This document shows, one piece after another, positions 63,976-64,000 of a stretch of 64,000 nucleotides of DNA. The DNA is from Oscillospiraceae bacterium (GTDB lineage Bacteria > Bacillota_A > Clostridia > Oscillospirales > Oscillospiraceae). Position 1 is the stretch's first letter. Every line of letters begins with the position of its first letter. Under the pieces are notes generated by a model. It was not told the origin of the DNA, searched no databases, and saw nothing but the letters and a program-made list of their open reading frames with translations. Where the stretch lies: NCBI GenBank assembly GCA_017470325.1, contig JAFUES010000023.1:1-64000 (forward strand). Reading direction: 5' to 3'. A program made the translations under genes and the position numbers.

Positions 63976-64000
63976 GGTACGGATACTATCTGGCAAGAAA

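Overview
The window looks like a chromosomal stretch from a Bacillota gut anaerobe of class Clostridia, most likely in the Oscillospirales. The evidence is a GC-rich base composition with Gram-positive ribosome binding sites and TTGACA/TATAAT-type promoters, a large (about 280 nt) SRP RNA directly upstream of dnaX, Clostridia-typical families (DUF1002, DUF1385, DUF4830, YlmH), surface proteins with SLH or InlB-type repeats, and a class B sortase. The genus is not resolved. I saw no tRNA, CRISPR array, insertion sequence or prophage.

Layout. 1-2 kb: the end of a GlcD-type FAD oxidase, then a glutaredoxin-like protein and a PatB/MalY lyase on the minus strand. 2-6.6 kb: a minus-strand envelope operon encoding an MBOAT acyltransferase, a DHHW/AlgJ-like partner, a lipoprotein, and an SLH plus transglutaminase protein. 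6.6-6.9 kb: an intergenic region with an inverted repeat and a minus-strand terminator. 6.9-9.6 kb: an E2/CAT-fold protein and an acyl-CoA synthetase. 9.6-13.8 kb: exopolysaccharide genes (polyprenyl sugar transferase, GT2, rmlA, rmlB). 13.9-18 kb: SRP RNA, dnaX, ybaB and a GH2 glycosidase. 18.1-19 kb: a DUF1002 protein.

19.1-32.4 kb is the most distinctive region, a sortase-assembled surface-fibre locus. It encodes a giant (about 2,790 aa) repeat-rich adhesin, a two-domain pilin interrupted by an in-frame TGA that is followed at once by a stable stem-loop, a signal-peptidase-like protein lacking both catalytic residues (as in streptococcal SipA), and a class B sortase fused to MBG-type repeats and extra membrane segments. 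All three candidate substrates, including the sortase itself, carry a PTG motif before a membrane helix.

32.4-41.2 kb is a long minus-strand housekeeping run: two-component system, DUF1385, prmC, recA, recX, rimO, pgsA, cysS. 41.3-47.2 kb runs plus: a TetM-like ribosomal GTPase fused to a Rae1/YacP ribonuclease domain, apparently from a leaderless mRNA and overlapping ylmH, then pepT and an MFS transporter. 47.3-50.6 kb runs minus: diaminopropionate ammonia-lyase, an FMN hydroxyacid oxidase and a radical SAM enzyme. 50.8-56.3 kb runs plus: trmL, pgk, tpiA, gpmI and a lipoprotein phosphoesterase. 56.3-61.3 kb is an ABC/FtsX export operon whose consensus promoter is overlapped by a perfect 36-bp palindrome. 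The window ends with a DUF4830 protein, an RsuA-type pseudouridine synthase and a CdaR/PucR-type regulator.

Functions are assigned from visible motifs and family knowledge; no database search was possible. The recoding, small-RNA, small-ORF and fusion-function ideas are inferences.
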